Program-made: the position numbers and the translations under genes
The notes under the pieces: generated by a model
Seen by the model: the letters and a program-made list of their open reading frames with translations, nothing else
What the model was told of the DNA's origin: nothing
The model's database searches: none
Shown: one piece after another, positions 55,220 through 63,536 of the stretch
Layout: each line of letters starts with the position of its first letter
How positions within the stretch are numbered: the first letter of the stretch is position 1
NCBI RefSeq assembly: GCF_001864935.2
Contig: NZ_CP126267.1
Span: forward strand, 682,001 to 746,000
DNA length: 64,000 bases
Reading direction: 5' to 3'
Source of the DNA: Curtobacterium sp. MCBA15_012
Lineage (GTDB): Bacteria > Actinomycetota > Actinomycetes > Actinomycetales > Microbacteriaceae

Positions 55220-56095
55220 CTACCCGCGGCGCTGCAGGTGCTCGCGGGTCAGGGCGTCCATCTCCTCGTCGGACAGGGCGTCGACCGAACGAGCCTCGCG
55301 GCGGTCGGTCCGCTGCCACCGGATGAAGAGCATGACCAGGACGGGGACGTCGGCGACTTCGGCGATGAACCAGAGCAGGTCACCCGCCAGGTGCTGGTCG
55401 CGCAGGGGAGTGGGGAACCAGGGCTGCCCCACGACCTGCACGAGGGACCCGTCCAGCACGTGGTTCGAGACGCGGAGCACGATGCCCGGGACGGCGTCGA
55501 GCAGCAGCTCCACGAACGCGAGCAGGAACTCCACGGTCACGAAGGTCGAGCTCCGCAGCACACCCGGCTCGGACAGCGGCGCGAGCAGGCCGAAGCCCAG
55601 GACGGGCACGAGGACGGTGATCGCCACGGCCCACACCGACGACTCGCGGATGGTCGCGGCGAGCGGGGTGAGCAGGACGGCGAAGAGCACGAGTCCCACG
55701 ACGGGCGCGACGATCGCGTTGCCCGCGACACGGACCGGCCGGGAGTGCATCACCCGGTCGGCAGCCCGTGCGAGTCGCGGGGGCCCGCCGACCCGGAGCA
55801 GGGACACCGGCGCGGCCAGGGCGGCGAAGGTCGGCACGGCGAAGAACAGCAGGGCCAGCCGGAGCGTGAACGCCCACCGGAGGGCCTGGTCGTACCGCCC
55901 CACGATCCCGAACTGCAGCACGCCGAACAGGGCGAGGGCCAGGACGAACGACAGGGTCCGCCAGGGGGACCACCGGGCACCGCGGCGTCGGGCGCCGACG
56001 AGCCACGACCCGTACGCGACGGCACCGACGAGCAGCAGCACGAGGGCCAGCGGGTCGAGCTGCCACGTGCTCCAGAACTCGGTGGGCTCGGGCGT
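55220..56095 (-). CDS. Cytochrome c oxidase assembly factor CtaG-like membrane protein with apparent ACG start
   Basis: A polytopic membrane protein of the CtaG/Caa3 family with about 7 TM segments: LRLALLFFAVPTFAALAAPVS, FVTVEFLLAFVELLLDAVPG, LRDQHLAGDLLWFIAEVADV and VLVMLFIRWQRTDRREA. It is thought to assist copper insertion into cytochrome oxidase. The first GTG (56041) would cut into TM1. ACG at 56093-56095 lies 6 nt after a perfect AGGAGG and gives the expected N-terminus (PEPTEFWSTWQLDPLALV). No ATG, GTG or TTG lies between the upstream stop and 56041 in this frame. So the start is either ACG or a mutated or misread ATG. From ACG the product is 291 aa. Confidence 0.72.
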   Translation of the reverse strand, partial: TPEPTEFWSTWQLDPLALVLLLVGAVAYGSWLVGARRRGARWSPWRTLSFVLALALFGVLQFGIVGRYDQALRWAFTLRLALLFFAVPTFAALAAPVSLLRVGGPPRLARAADRVMHSRPVRVAGNAIVAPVVGLVLFAVLLTPLAATIRESSVWAVAITVLVPVLGFGLLAPLSEPGVLRSSTFVTVEFLLAFVELLLDAVPGIVLRVSNHVLDGSLVQVVGQPWFPTPLRDQHLAGDLLWFIAEVADVPVLVMLFIRWQRTDRREARSVDALSDEEMDALTREHLQRRG

Positions 56096-56194
56096 GGGGT
56101 GCCTCCTGGCGGCGTGACGGGTGGTGCCCCGTCATCCTCCGCCCGGGAGGCCCCAGAGTGACCCGCGCCGGGGTCCCCACCGGTGAGGATCGGT

Positions 56195-57502
56195 TCAGAT
56201 GCGCTGCACGCCGACCGCCGGCACGGTGCGCCCGAGCAGCCAGACGCCGACCGGGATCGCCACGACGCCGAGCAGTGCTGCGGCGAGCGACAGGTGGAAC
56301 TGCATCACCACGAACGCCGGGCCGATCGTGCAGAGCGCCGCGACCACGAGTACGGGCCACGCGGGTCGGTCCGCACCCGGGGCCAGTCGGGCCAGCGGTC
56401 GGTCGAACCAGCGGAGGGCCCGCGCGACGCCGAGCGCTGCGGCCAGCACGACGACGAGGGCGATCGGTCGCGTCGCCCACCAGGTGCCCGAGCCCGGGTC
56501 GGGGAAGGGGACCCCGACGAGCAGGGCGATCCCGGTCAGTGCGATGTACAGCGGCAGGTGCCACAGGTAGATCGTCATGCCGTCGCGGCCGAGCACGAAG
56601 ACCGCCCCCTGTGCCGCACGGGTCCGCATGAGCCGGGTCAGCGGCGCGTGCACGAGCTGCACGAGACACGCCTGCGCGATCGCGAGCAGGGCGAGCGGGA
56701 GCATCGGCGGGTTGAGGTCCTGCAGCAAGTCCGGCGCCCAGAGCCCGACCGACGTGAGCGGGACGAGCGCGACGTACCCGGCGACCGCGACCACGGCGAG
56801 GCCGACGCGCGATCGACGGGCGAACCAGCCGTCGGCCCAGAGGAAGCCGAGCTGCTGCGCGAACAGCCACACCGGCCCGAGGTTGAGGAGTCCCACCTCG
56901 GCGACCCCGGTCGCGAAGCGGAGCCCGTCGACCGCGACGGCGAGCCCGAGGAGCCCGGCGAGTGTCCACCACGGCGCGCGCTCGTGCAGGCGGACCATGA
57001 CGGGGATGCAGCACTGGGTGATGCCGTACGCGGCGAGGAACCACAGCGGCGAACCGATCCCGAACGCGACCTCGGCGAGCAGGTCGCCCGGTGTGCCGAG
57101 CAGCGTCGCGATGCCGAGCCCGAGCGTGAGGAAGACGAACAGGGGGACCGCGGGACGGTAGAGCCGCACGAGCCGTGTGGCGAGGAAGTCCCGGGCGCCA
57201 CCGCCACGGGCGACGGTGCTGCGCCACCCGGTGATGCTCGCGAAGCCCCCGACGACGAAGAACAGCGGCATGACCTGGCCCACCCACGTGGCCCCGACGT
57301 ACCAGGACGCCTCCTGCAGGGGGCTCGTCACGGCGACCCCCTCGGGCCCGACGGCGACGCCGACCATCGTGATGTGCACGACGACGACGAGGACGACGCA
57401 GGCCGTCCTGATGAGGTCGACGACCAGGTCCCGCTGCGCGATGATCCCCCGGACGTCCTGAGCGCTCGTCGCCGGTGCCGGCAGACCCTGCTTCGTGGAC
57501 AT
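56195..57502 (-). CDS. Acyltransferase-3 family membrane protein
   Basis: A 435-aa, 10-12-TM acyltransferase: RDLVVDLIRTACVVLVVVVH (R...H motif), VMPLFFVVGGFASITGWRS, FLATRLVRLYRPAVPLFVFL, MTIYLWHLPLYIALTG. It likely O-acylates a cell-envelope or secreted molecule. The ATG at 57502 has TACCGT 7 nt upstream (leaderless). It is 99 nt from the ctaG-like gene on the same strand. Confidence 0.88.
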   Translation of the reverse strand: MSTKQGLPAPATSAQDVRGIIAQRDLVVDLIRTACVVLVVVVHITMVGVAVGPEGVAVTSPLQEASWYVGATWVGQVMPLFFVVGGFASITGWRSTVARGGGARDFLATRLVRLYRPAVPLFVFLTLGLGIATLLGTPGDLLAEVAFGIGSPLWFLAAYGITQCCIPVMVRLHERAPWWTLAGLLGLAVAVDGLRFATGVAEVGLLNLGPVWLFAQQLGFLWADGWFARRSRVGLAVVAVAGYVALVPLTSVGLWAPDLLQDLNPPMLPLALLAIAQACLVQLVHAPLTRLMRTRAAQGAVFVLGRDGMTIYLWHLPLYIALTGIALLVGVPFPDPGSGTWWATRPIALVVVLAAALGVARALRWFDRPLARLAPGADRPAWPVLVVAALCTIGPAFVVMQFHLSLAAALLGVVAIPVGVWLLGRTVPAVGVQRI

Positions 57503-57703
57503 GAGGGGGACGGTACCGGCCGATCGGCGACTCCCACCGCCGTCCCAGGCGATCGCGTCCGGACCGTTACACATCGCATGCCGGTGTCGGCATGCGTCGC
57601 CGAGTGGCGCGTCCGCCAGCGAATGGAGCGGGTCGCGGGCGACCGGCCGACACGCGGGTCGATTCGCTCCCCTCCGACCTCGGTCCGCTAGGGTTACGGT
57701 TGT

Positions 57704-57718
57704 CTTGATCGATGCAAG
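57704..57718. promoter_or_regulatory. Possible FurA operator
   Basis: CTTG-ATCGATG-CAAG, a short near-palindrome 15 nt before the furA start and overlapping the likely promoter. Autoregulation of furA-katG type operons is known in actinobacteria; the site call is inference. Confidence 0.35.
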
Positions 57719-57733
57719 GAAAGCGGAGGTGTC

Positions 57734-58330
57734 ATGAGCGAGCACGACGACGCGGGCGTCCTCCGTGGTGTGGGTCTCCGTGTGACCGCACCGCGCCTGG
57801 CGGTCCTGCGCACGGTCGGGACCATGCCGCACGCCACCGCGGACGACGTCCTCACCGCGGTGTCCGCCGAGCTCCCGACGACGAGCCACCAGGCGGTGTA
57901 CGGGGTCCTCAACGCCCTGACCGGCGCGGGGCTCGTGCGACGGATCGAACCGGCGGGCAGTCCCGCGCGGTTCGAACGGCGCACCGGCGACAACCACCAC
58001 CACGTCGTCTGCACCCTGTGCGGTGCGGTGCAGGACGTCGACTGCGCCGTGGGACACGCCCCGTGCCTGACGCCCTCCGAGACGCACGGCTTCGCCGTGA
58101 CGACGGCCGAGGTCACCTACTGGGGCATCTGCGAGGCCTGCGCCGCAGCCGAGCGCGACGGAACCGACGAGCACGACACAGACCAGGACGACACCGACCG
58201 GCAGCAGCCGGCCCCGGCCCACCGGCAACAGCCGGCCCCGGCCGACCAGCGGCCGACGCACCCGGCCGACCACCAGCACCCCGACCGCGGCCCCGCCGCC
58301 CGACCCGACCCCGCGCCCGCCGCAGGCTGA
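57734..58330 (+). CDS. Fur-family redox/metal regulator (FurA/CatR-like)
   Basis: A 198-aa Fur protein: [46 protein letters not shown] and the metal motif [19 protein letters not shown], with a second CxxC (GICEACA). It lies 164 nt before a catalase gene, the usual position for a catalase repressor that senses peroxide or metal. The C-terminal about 50 residues are a Pro/Gln/His/Asp-rich tail with RQQPAPA repeats not found in the family. ATG after GCGGAGG. Confidence 0.9.
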   Translation: MSEHDDAGVLRGVGLRVTAPRLAVLRTVGTMPHATADDVLTAVSAELPTTSHQAVYGVLNALTGAGLVRRIEPAGSPARFERRTGDNHHHVVCTLCGAVQDVDCAVGHAPCLTPSETHGFAVTTAEVTYWGICEACAAAERDGTDEHDTDQDDTDRQQPAPAHRQQPAPADQRPTHPADHQHPDRGPAARPDPAPAAG

Positions 58331-58494
58331 CCGCCGGACCGCACCCGGGCCTCCCGGCTGCACCGATCCGCAGGAACCGACCAGCGCGTACCCAGGCCGC
58401 ACCCCGCTGCACCCGCTACCCACGGAGGCAGCGTGCGGTACTCCACAGACCAACCCGAGCACCCCTGACCGAACCAACCCTCCGAGGAGGAACC

Positions 58495-60000
58495 GTGTCC
58501 GACCAGAACACGCCCACCACCACCACCAACAGCGGGGCTCCCGTCTCGAGCGACCAGCACTCGATGGGTGTCGGGGCCGACGGCCCCCTCGCCCTCCACG
58601 ACCACTACCTGGTCGAGAAGCTCGCGCAGTTCAACCGCGAGCGCGTCCCGGAGCGCGTCGTCCACGCCAAGGGCGGCGGTGCCTTCGGCACCTTCACCGT
58701 CACGCAGGACGTCAGCAAGTACACCCGTGCCGCGTTCCTGCAGCCGGGCCAGACCACCGAGATGCTCGCGCGCTTCTCGTCCGTCGCCGGCGAGCAGGGC
58801 TCCCCGGACACCTGGCGCGACCCCCGCGGCTTCGCGCTGAAGTTCTACACGAGCGAGGGCAACTACGACCTCGTCGGCAACAACACCCCGGTGTTCTTCA
58901 TCCGCGACGGCATCAAGTTCCCCGACTTCATCCGCTCGCAGAAGCGCCTGCCGGGTTCGCACCTGCGCGACCACGACATGCAGTGGGACTTCTGGACCCT
59001 GTCGCCGGAGTCGGCGCACCAGGTGACGTGGCTCATGGGCGACCGCGGTCTGCCGGCGAGCTGGCGCGAGATGGACGGCTTCGGCTCGCACACCTACCAG
59101 TGGATCAACGCCGAGGGCGAGCGCTTCTGGGTGAAGTACCACTTCCTCACGGAGCAGGGCCACAAGACCCTGACGCAGGAGGACGCCGACCGCATCGCCG
59201 GTGAGGACGCCGACTTCCACATCCGTGACCTCCACGCCGCGATCGAGCGCGAGGACTTCCCGCGCTGGACGCTCAAGGTGCAGGTCATGCCGTACGCGGA
59301 CGCCGAGAGCTACCGCTTCAACCCGTTCGACCTGACGAAGGTGTGGCCGCACGCGGACTACCCGCTCATCGAGGTCGGCACGATGGAGCTCAACCGCAAC
59401 CCGGAGAACTACTTCGCGCAGATCGAGCAGGCGACCTTCGCCCCGTCGAACTTCGTGCCCGGCATCGCGGCGAGCCCGGACAAGATGCTCCTCGCGCGCA
59501 TCTTCAGCTACGCGGACGCCCACCGCTACCGCGTCGGCACGAACCACGCGCAGCTGCCGGTGAACGCGCCGAAGAACGAGGTGCACTCGTACTCGAAGGA
59601 CGGTGCGATGCGCTTCGACTTCCAGAAGTCCGAGGTCCCGGTGTACGCGCCGAACTCGCTCGGTGGCGCGCACGCTGCCGAGGGTGCCTCGGACGAGGCA
59701 CCGGGTTGGGAGTCCGACGGCGCGCTGCAGCGCTCCGCCGCGACGCTCCACCCCGAGGACGACGACTTCGGCCAGGCGGGGACGCTCTACCGCGAGGTCC
59801 TCGACGACGCCGCCCGTCAGCGCCTGGTCGGCAACATCGCCGGGCACGTCTCGAAGGTGACGCGCGACGACCTGCGCGAGCGGGTGTTCGCCTACTGGAC
59901 GAACGTGGACCCGGACCTCGGTGGGCGCGTGCGCGCGGCCGTGGCGCCGAGCGCCCCGGGCTCGAACGAGCAGCCGGAGCAGGTCGCGGTCGAGGCGTAG
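58495..60000 (+). CDS. katA: Monofunctional heme catalase (small-subunit type)
   Basis: A 501-aa catalase. Active-site His57 is in [12 protein letters not shown], Asn130 is in [11 protein letters not shown], and heme ligand Tyr339 is in [14 protein letters not shown]. It destroys H2O2. The GTG at 58495 follows GAGGAGGAACC. It lies downstream of furA and is probably controlled by it. The C-terminal part beyond [14 protein letters not shown] is short, so there is no large-subunit flavodoxin-like domain. A family F hairpin follows and could act as terminator. Confidence 0.96.
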   Translation: MSDQNTPTTTTNSGAPVSSDQHSMGVGADGPLALHDHYLVEKLAQFNRERVPERVVHAKGGGAFGTFTVTQDVSKYTRAAFLQPGQTTEMLARFSSVAGEQGSPDTWRDPRGFALKFYTSEGNYDLVGNNTPVFFIRDGIKFPDFIRSQKRLPGSHLRDHDMQWDFWTLSPESAHQVTWLMGDRGLPASWREMDGFGSHTYQWINAEGERFWVKYHFLTEQGHKTLTQEDADRIAGEDADFHIRDLHAAIEREDFPRWTLKVQVMPYADAESYRFNPFDLTKVWPHADYPLIEVGTMELNRNPENYFAQIEQATFAPSNFVPGIAASPDKMLLARIFSYADAHRYRVGTNHAQLPVNAPKNEVHSYSKDGAMRFDFQKSEVPVYAPNSLGGAHAAEGASDEAPGWESDGALQRSAATLHPEDDDFGQAGTLYREVLDDAARQRLVGNIAGHVSKVTRDDLRERVFAYWTNVDPDLGGRVRAAVAPSAPGSNEQPEQVAVEA

Positions 60001-60008
60001 TCAGCCAC

Positions 60009-60060
60009 ACGACGGACGGGAGGCGCGGTGCCGGCTGGCACCGCGCCTCCCGTCCGTCGT
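60009..60060. repeat. Palindromic element family F, copy 3 (possible terminator)
   Basis: A perfect 24-bp stem (60009-60032 and 60037-60060) with loop GGCT, 8 nt after the catalase stop. It is nearly identical to the hairpins at 12245 and 44987. Confidence 0.9.
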
Positions 60061-60115
60061 CCCGCCGGGTCCAGACGTGTCGGCGGCTCCGCAGGACGCG
60101 GCCCCGTCCTCTGCG

Positions 60116-60682
60116 CTAGACCTGTTGGCCGTTGAGCAGGATCTCGCCGGTCGGCCAGTCCTCGAGCCGTGCGGTGACGGGGCGGATCATCCACCCGACC
60201 TGCTCGGTCTCGGTGACACCCACCCCGTCGGCAGTGAAGGCCGAGAACGTCCCGACGGCACCCTCGACCTCGTGCCAGCCCATGTGGGCGTAGAAGGGGA
60301 TGCGGTCCTCGCCGGCGCCGAGGAGCCCGAACGGGACCCGGAGCCCCTCGAGCACGGCGTGCGCGCGGTCGAGCAGTTCGCGGCCGACCCCGGTTCCCTG
60401 CAGGCCGGGCGCGACGGCGACGATGCCGGTGTCGCCGACCAGGACGTCCTCGCCGCCGACCGTGACGAACATGCGGCGGATCCCGAGGTGGGCGAGCACG
60501 ACCCCGTCCGCGTCCCGGCCGACGACCCGTCGCTCGGGCTGCATGCCGGCGTAGTCCCGGCCACCCACGTACCAGTGCGACCAGTCGGGGAACGCCTGCC
60601 CCAGCATCGCCGCGATCGCCTCGTGGTCGGGGAGCGACAGGGCGCTCTCCTCGACCACCTCCCACCGGATGTCGTCAGTCAC
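60116..60682 (-). CDS. NodA-family N-acyltransferase-like protein
   Basis: A 188-aa GNAT-fold protein that matches rhizobial NodA along its whole length (family PF02474, from memory). IRWEVVEESALSLPDH corresponds to VRWKICWENELQLSDH. DYAGMQPERRVVGRDADGVV corresponds to SWAGARPEFRAIGYDSRGVA. AHLGIRRMFVTVGGEDVLV and LQGTGVGRELL follow in order, and LEDWPTGEILLNG matches the end of NodA (SEWPAGAVIDRNG). NodA transfers a fatty acyl group to chitooligosaccharide. No nodB or nodC is nearby, so the acceptor here is unknown. CAGGAT lies 6 nt before the GTG (leaderless). It is convergent with catalase. Confidence 0.78.
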   Translation of the reverse strand: MTDDIRWEVVEESALSLPDHEAIAAMLGQAFPDWSHWYVGGRDYAGMQPERRVVGRDADGVVLAHLGIRRMFVTVGGEDVLVGDTGIVAVAPGLQGTGVGRELLDRAHAVLEGLRVPFGLLGAGEDRIPFYAHMGWHEVEGAVGTFSAFTADGVGVTETEQVGWMIRPVTARLEDWPTGEILLNGQQV

Positions 60683-60776
60683 GCGCCCATCCTGCCGGGT
60701 GCGGCTGCGCGGCGCCGGGGCCACGGCCCGCTCGGCCCCGCGGTTCCCCGCCCCGTCGTCTCCCGCGTGGGCCCCT

Positions 60777-60870
60777 CGCGAAAGCGACAGATCGCCGCCG
60801 ACAGTCGGGCGGGATCTGTCGCTTTCGCGGGAGCATCGGGGGCTGGGCGGCGGGATCTCTCGCTTTCGCA
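60777..60870. repeat. Inverted repeat plus third half-copy in the NodA-VOC gap
   Basis: CGCGAAAGCGACAGATC (60777-60793) is repeated in inverse at 60813-60829 with a 19-nt spacer; a third half-site (GATCTCTCGCTTTCGC) follows at about 60854-60870. It lies in the 379-nt gap 60683-61061, which holds no supported gene. It may be another dispersed palindrome type. Confidence 0.75.
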
Positions 60871-60875
60871 TGACA

Positions 60876-61040
60876 GTCGCCCGCCCGACAGCCGTCCGCC
60901 CGACAGTCCCCCGCCGGACACCCGCCCGCCCGACACCTGCCCGCCCGACACCTGCCCGCCCGACACCCGCCCGCCCGACGCCCGCCCGACACCTGCCCCC
61001 CCCGACAGCCGCCCGCCCGACACCCGCCCGCCCGACTCCC
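60876..61040. repeat. 15-bp tandem repeat array
   Basis: About ten degenerate units of CGCCCGACACCTGCC type, G+C very high, directly after the inverted repeat. On the minus strand it reads as SGGRV pentapeptides in an open frame, but that frame overlaps the end of the VOC gene and has no start signal, so it is treated as noncoding. Confidence 0.8.
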
Positions 61041-61061
61041 CGGCCCCCGAACCCCGCCCGC

Positions 61062-61934
61062 TCAGCCCCGGCCGGGGGCGGTCACCTCGATGCGGTTCGC
61101 CCACGGGTCCTCGAACGCCACGGTCCGCCCGTCGTCCGCGGTCTGCACCCCGCCCTCGTGCATCCGGGCCACGAGGGCGCCGAGGTCATCCGCCCCGGGC
61201 ACCTCGATCCGGACGAGCCCGAGCCCGAGTGCCTGCTGTCGCCGTCCGGCCCCGCGGGAGTTCCACGTGTTCATCGCCATGTGGTGGTGGTAGCCGCCCG
61301 CGCTGACGAACAGCGCCTGGTCGCCCATCGCCGCGGTCGTCGCGAAGCCCAACCGGTCGACGTAGAACGCCTTCGCGGTGGCGACGTCCCCGACGGACAG
61401 GTGCACGTGCCCGACCCGACCGGGGCGGGCGGCCGCGGACTCGAGCGCAACCGAGGTCAGGTGCTCCTGCACGAACGCGTTCGGGTCGACGTAGATCGTG
61501 TCCATCTCGACCATGCCGTGCGTCCACGACCACTCGGTCCGGTCCCGGTCCCAGTACAGCTCGACGCCGTTGCCCTCGGGGTCCTGGAAGTAGAAGGCGT
61601 TGCTCACCAGGTGGTCGGCACTGCCCGTGAAGGTCTGCGGGTACCTCGTCGCGACCGAGTACAGCGCGGCGGCGAGGTCGGCTCGGCTGTCGAACAGGAT
61701 CGCGGTGTGGAACAGACCGGCTTCGTGCGGTGCCGCGTGGCGCATCGCCGGCGCGTGCTCGAGGACCACGATCGGCGTCGTGCCGCGGCCGAGCACCGCG
61801 ACGCCGCCGTCCTCGGTCAGGACGCGCAGTCCGACGCCGTCGCGGTAGTACGCGACCATCGTGTCGAGGTCGGCGACCCGGAGCGTCACGGCGCCCATCC
61901 CGGTGTCCGCGGCGAGGAGGTCCTGCGTGTGCAT
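61062..61934 (-). CDS. VOC-family (glyoxalase / extradiol dioxygenase-like) protein, CatE type
   Basis: A 290-aa protein with two VOC units. GAVTLRVADLDTMVAYYRD and LFHTAILFDS belong to the first, GVELYWDRDRTEW carries a metal Glu, VGHVHLSVGDVATAKAFYVDRLG opens the second with a His, and NRIEVTAPG ends it. The layout is that of CatE/YfiE-like catechol-2,3-dioxygenase proteins induced by quinones or electrophiles. The ATG at 61934 has CACACT 6 nt upstream. A perfect 26-bp palindrome lies 17 nt before the start, so it is probably under MarR-type control. Confidence 0.88.
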   Translation of the reverse strand: MHTQDLLAADTGMGAVTLRVADLDTMVAYYRDGVGLRVLTEDGGVAVLGRGTTPIVVLEHAPAMRHAAPHEAGLFHTAILFDSRADLAAALYSVATRYPQTFTGSADHLVSNAFYFQDPEGNGVELYWDRDRTEWSWTHGMVEMDTIYVDPNAFVQEHLTSVALESAAARPGRVGHVHLSVGDVATAKAFYVDRLGFATTAAMGDQALFVSAGGYHHHMAMNTWNSRGAGRRQQALGLGLVRIEVPGADDLGALVARMHEGGVQTADDGRTVAFEDPWANRIEVTAPGRG

Positions 61935-61950
61935 GACCCCAGTGTGCGCC

Positions 61951-61976
61951 GATTTGGTTGACGCGTCAACCAAATC
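61951..61976. promoter_or_regulatory. 26-bp perfect palindrome, probable MarR-family operator
   Basis: GATTTGGTTGACG followed directly by its complement, with no mismatch. It lies 17 nt upstream of the VOC gene start, in the promoter. TTGACGCGTCAA-like centres are typical for MarR-family regulators. No MarR gene is in the window. Confidence 0.75.
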
Positions 61977-62011
61977 GTCGCGGTCCGGACCTGACCACCG
62001 CGGCCTCGCAC

Positions 62012-62788
62012 CTACCGCGCGCTGAACCCGCCGTCCGTCTTGAGCAGCTGCCCGTTCACCCAGCCGCCCTCGGGCCCGAGCAGGAAGCTGATCAGCGCCG
62101 CCGTGTCGCCCGGCGTCGAGGGACGTCCGAGCGGCGTCTGCGCGACCACCGCCTCGCGGATCTCGTCGGTGATCCACCCCGTGTCGTTCGGCCCCGGGTT
62201 CACGGCGTTCGCGCTGACGTGCACGTCACCGAGCTCCTGCGCGGCACCGATCATCAGCCGGTCGAGCGCGCCCTTGCTCGTGCCGTACGGCAGGTTGTAG
62301 CCGACGTGGTCGCTCGTCAGCGCCACCACGCGCCGCCGGTCGACCGGTGCGTCGGCACCCTCGCGCAACCGGCGCGCGTACGCCTGCACGATGAGGAACG
62401 GTGCCCGCACGTTCACGGTCAGGTGCCGGTCGAACGACTCGACCGTGGTCGACGCGTAGTCGGACTCCGTGCACTCGCAGTGCGACATGACGACGGCGGT
62501 CACGGGTGCGCCCGCCTCCGCCTCGGTGCGGTCCACGAGCGCGGCCGCCTGTTCCGGGTCGGCCAGGTCGACCGGGAGGCGCGTCACGCGTGCCCCGGCA
62601 CGCTCGGCCTCCGCGACGACCGCGTCCACCCCGTCGGGGTCGGCCCCGCCGTGCACGCGTGCGTCGTACGGACCCCACCAGGACAGGGCGAGGTCCCAGC
62701 CGTCGGACGCGAGTCGCGTCGCGATCGCGGCGCCGATGCCGGCGCGACGGCCGACCCCGGTCACCAGGGCGAGTGGTCGCTGGGACAT
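62012..62788 (-). CDS. Short-chain dehydrogenase/reductase
   Basis: A 258-aa SDR: LALVTGVGRRAGIGAAIATRLA (cofactor site), VMSHCECTESDYASTTVESF, VVALTSDHVGYNLPYGTSKGAL (Ser, Tyr and Lys of the active site) and a C-terminal GPEGGWVNGQLLKTDGG. Substrate unknown. The ATG at 62788 follows GGGAGGC at about 8 nt. It could be cotranscribed with the VOC gene, but the palindrome lies between them. Confidence 0.9.
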   Translation of the reverse strand: MSQRPLALVTGVGRRAGIGAAIATRLASDGWDLALSWWGPYDARVHGGADPDGVDAVVAEAERAGARVTRLPVDLADPEQAAALVDRTEAEAGAPVTAVVMSHCECTESDYASTTVESFDRHLTVNVRAPFLIVQAYARRLREGADAPVDRRRVVALTSDHVGYNLPYGTSKGALDRLMIGAAQELGDVHVSANAVNPGPNDTGWITDEIREAVVAQTPLGRPSTPGDTAALISFLLGPEGGWVNGQLLKTDGGFSAR

Positions 62789-62898
62789 GTGCCGTGCCTC
62801 CCGTCTGGTCGGCGCGACCGTGCGCCGACCCACCCAGCCTGGCACCGCACCCGGCGTCCCGACGGCGCACGGCGCCGCGTGGCGGGCAGGATGGGGAC

Positions 62899-63453
62899 GT
62901 GCCCCGACCCAGCCGCCGCCCGTCCGACCCCGCTCGTCGCCGAGGGCCGGACCCCGCGACGTTCCCGGTGGAGCGGCTGCGCGACCGGATGTCGTCCTAC
63001 ATCTACGGCAACATCACGGTGCTCGCCGTCGCGATCGCGGCCTCGCCGGAGCAGATCGAGCACGGCGCCGCGGTGCTCACGGTCCTCGCGACCGCGGTGC
63101 TGACCTACCTGGCGCACGTGCTGTCCCACGTCGTCGCGCACGCGATCGGGGACACCGGCGACGACGAGGAGCACCGCGAGACCGTGGGGGCGATCCTGCG
63201 CGACGCGAACCCGATCGCGACCTCGGGGCTCATCCCGGCCGTCCTCTACGCCGCCGCGTGGGCGGGGTGGCTGCCGGCGCAGTGGGCGCAGACCGCGGCG
63301 ATCGTGATCCTCGTCGTCCGCATCGGGCTCGTCGGCGTGTTCCTGCAGCGCTTCAGCGGTCGGCGGCCGTCGTTCCTCGGGCTCTGGGGCGGCATCGTGC
63401 TCGCGGCGGTCGCGTTCGCGATCGGCGCGGTGAAGGTGCTGCTGACGCACTGA
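62899..63453 (+). CDS. Small polytopic membrane protein, unknown function
   Basis: A 184-aa protein. A basic Arg/Pro-rich head (residues 1-30) is followed by about four TM segments (ITVLAVAIAASPEQI, VLTVLATAVLTYLAHVLSHVVAH, IPAVLYAAAWAGWLPAQWAQ, GGIVLAAVAFAIGAVKVLL). Actinobacteria have many such VIT-like or low-complexity membrane proteins; I cannot name the family. The GTG at 62899 has CAGGAT 6 nt upstream (leaderless). The stop codon is immediately followed by an octanucleotide array. Confidence 0.75.
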   Translation: MPRPSRRPSDPARRRGPDPATFPVERLRDRMSSYIYGNITVLAVAIAASPEQIEHGAAVLTVLATAVLTYLAHVLSHVVAHAIGDTGDDEEHRETVGAILRDANPIATSGLIPAVLYAAAWAGWLPAQWAQTAAIVILVVRIGLVGVFLQRFSGRRPSFLGLWGGIVLAAVAFAIGAVKVLLTH

Positions 63454-63456
63454 TCG

Positions 63457-63536
63457 GCTGACGCGCTGACGCGCTGACGCGCTGACGCGCTGACGCGCTG
63501 ACGCGCTGACGCGCTGACGCGCTGACGCGCTGACGC
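63457..63536. repeat. Octanucleotide tandem array (GCTGACGC)10
   Basis: Ten perfect GCTGACGC units with degenerate flanking units (from 63441 and to 63544). The last codons of the preceding gene (GCTGACGCACTGA) look like the seed unit. Noncoding on the plus strand; 8 bp is not a multiple of 3. Confidence 0.95.

Noticed and set aside
60679..61104. Minus-strand frame with SGGRV repeats
   Set aside because: It overlaps the end of the VOC gene and the NodA promoter, has no ribosome site, and the repeats follow from the 15-bp DNA array.
63457..63536. CRISPR or coding repeat
   Set aside because: It is an 8-bp microsatellite with no spacer; frames through it lack start signals.
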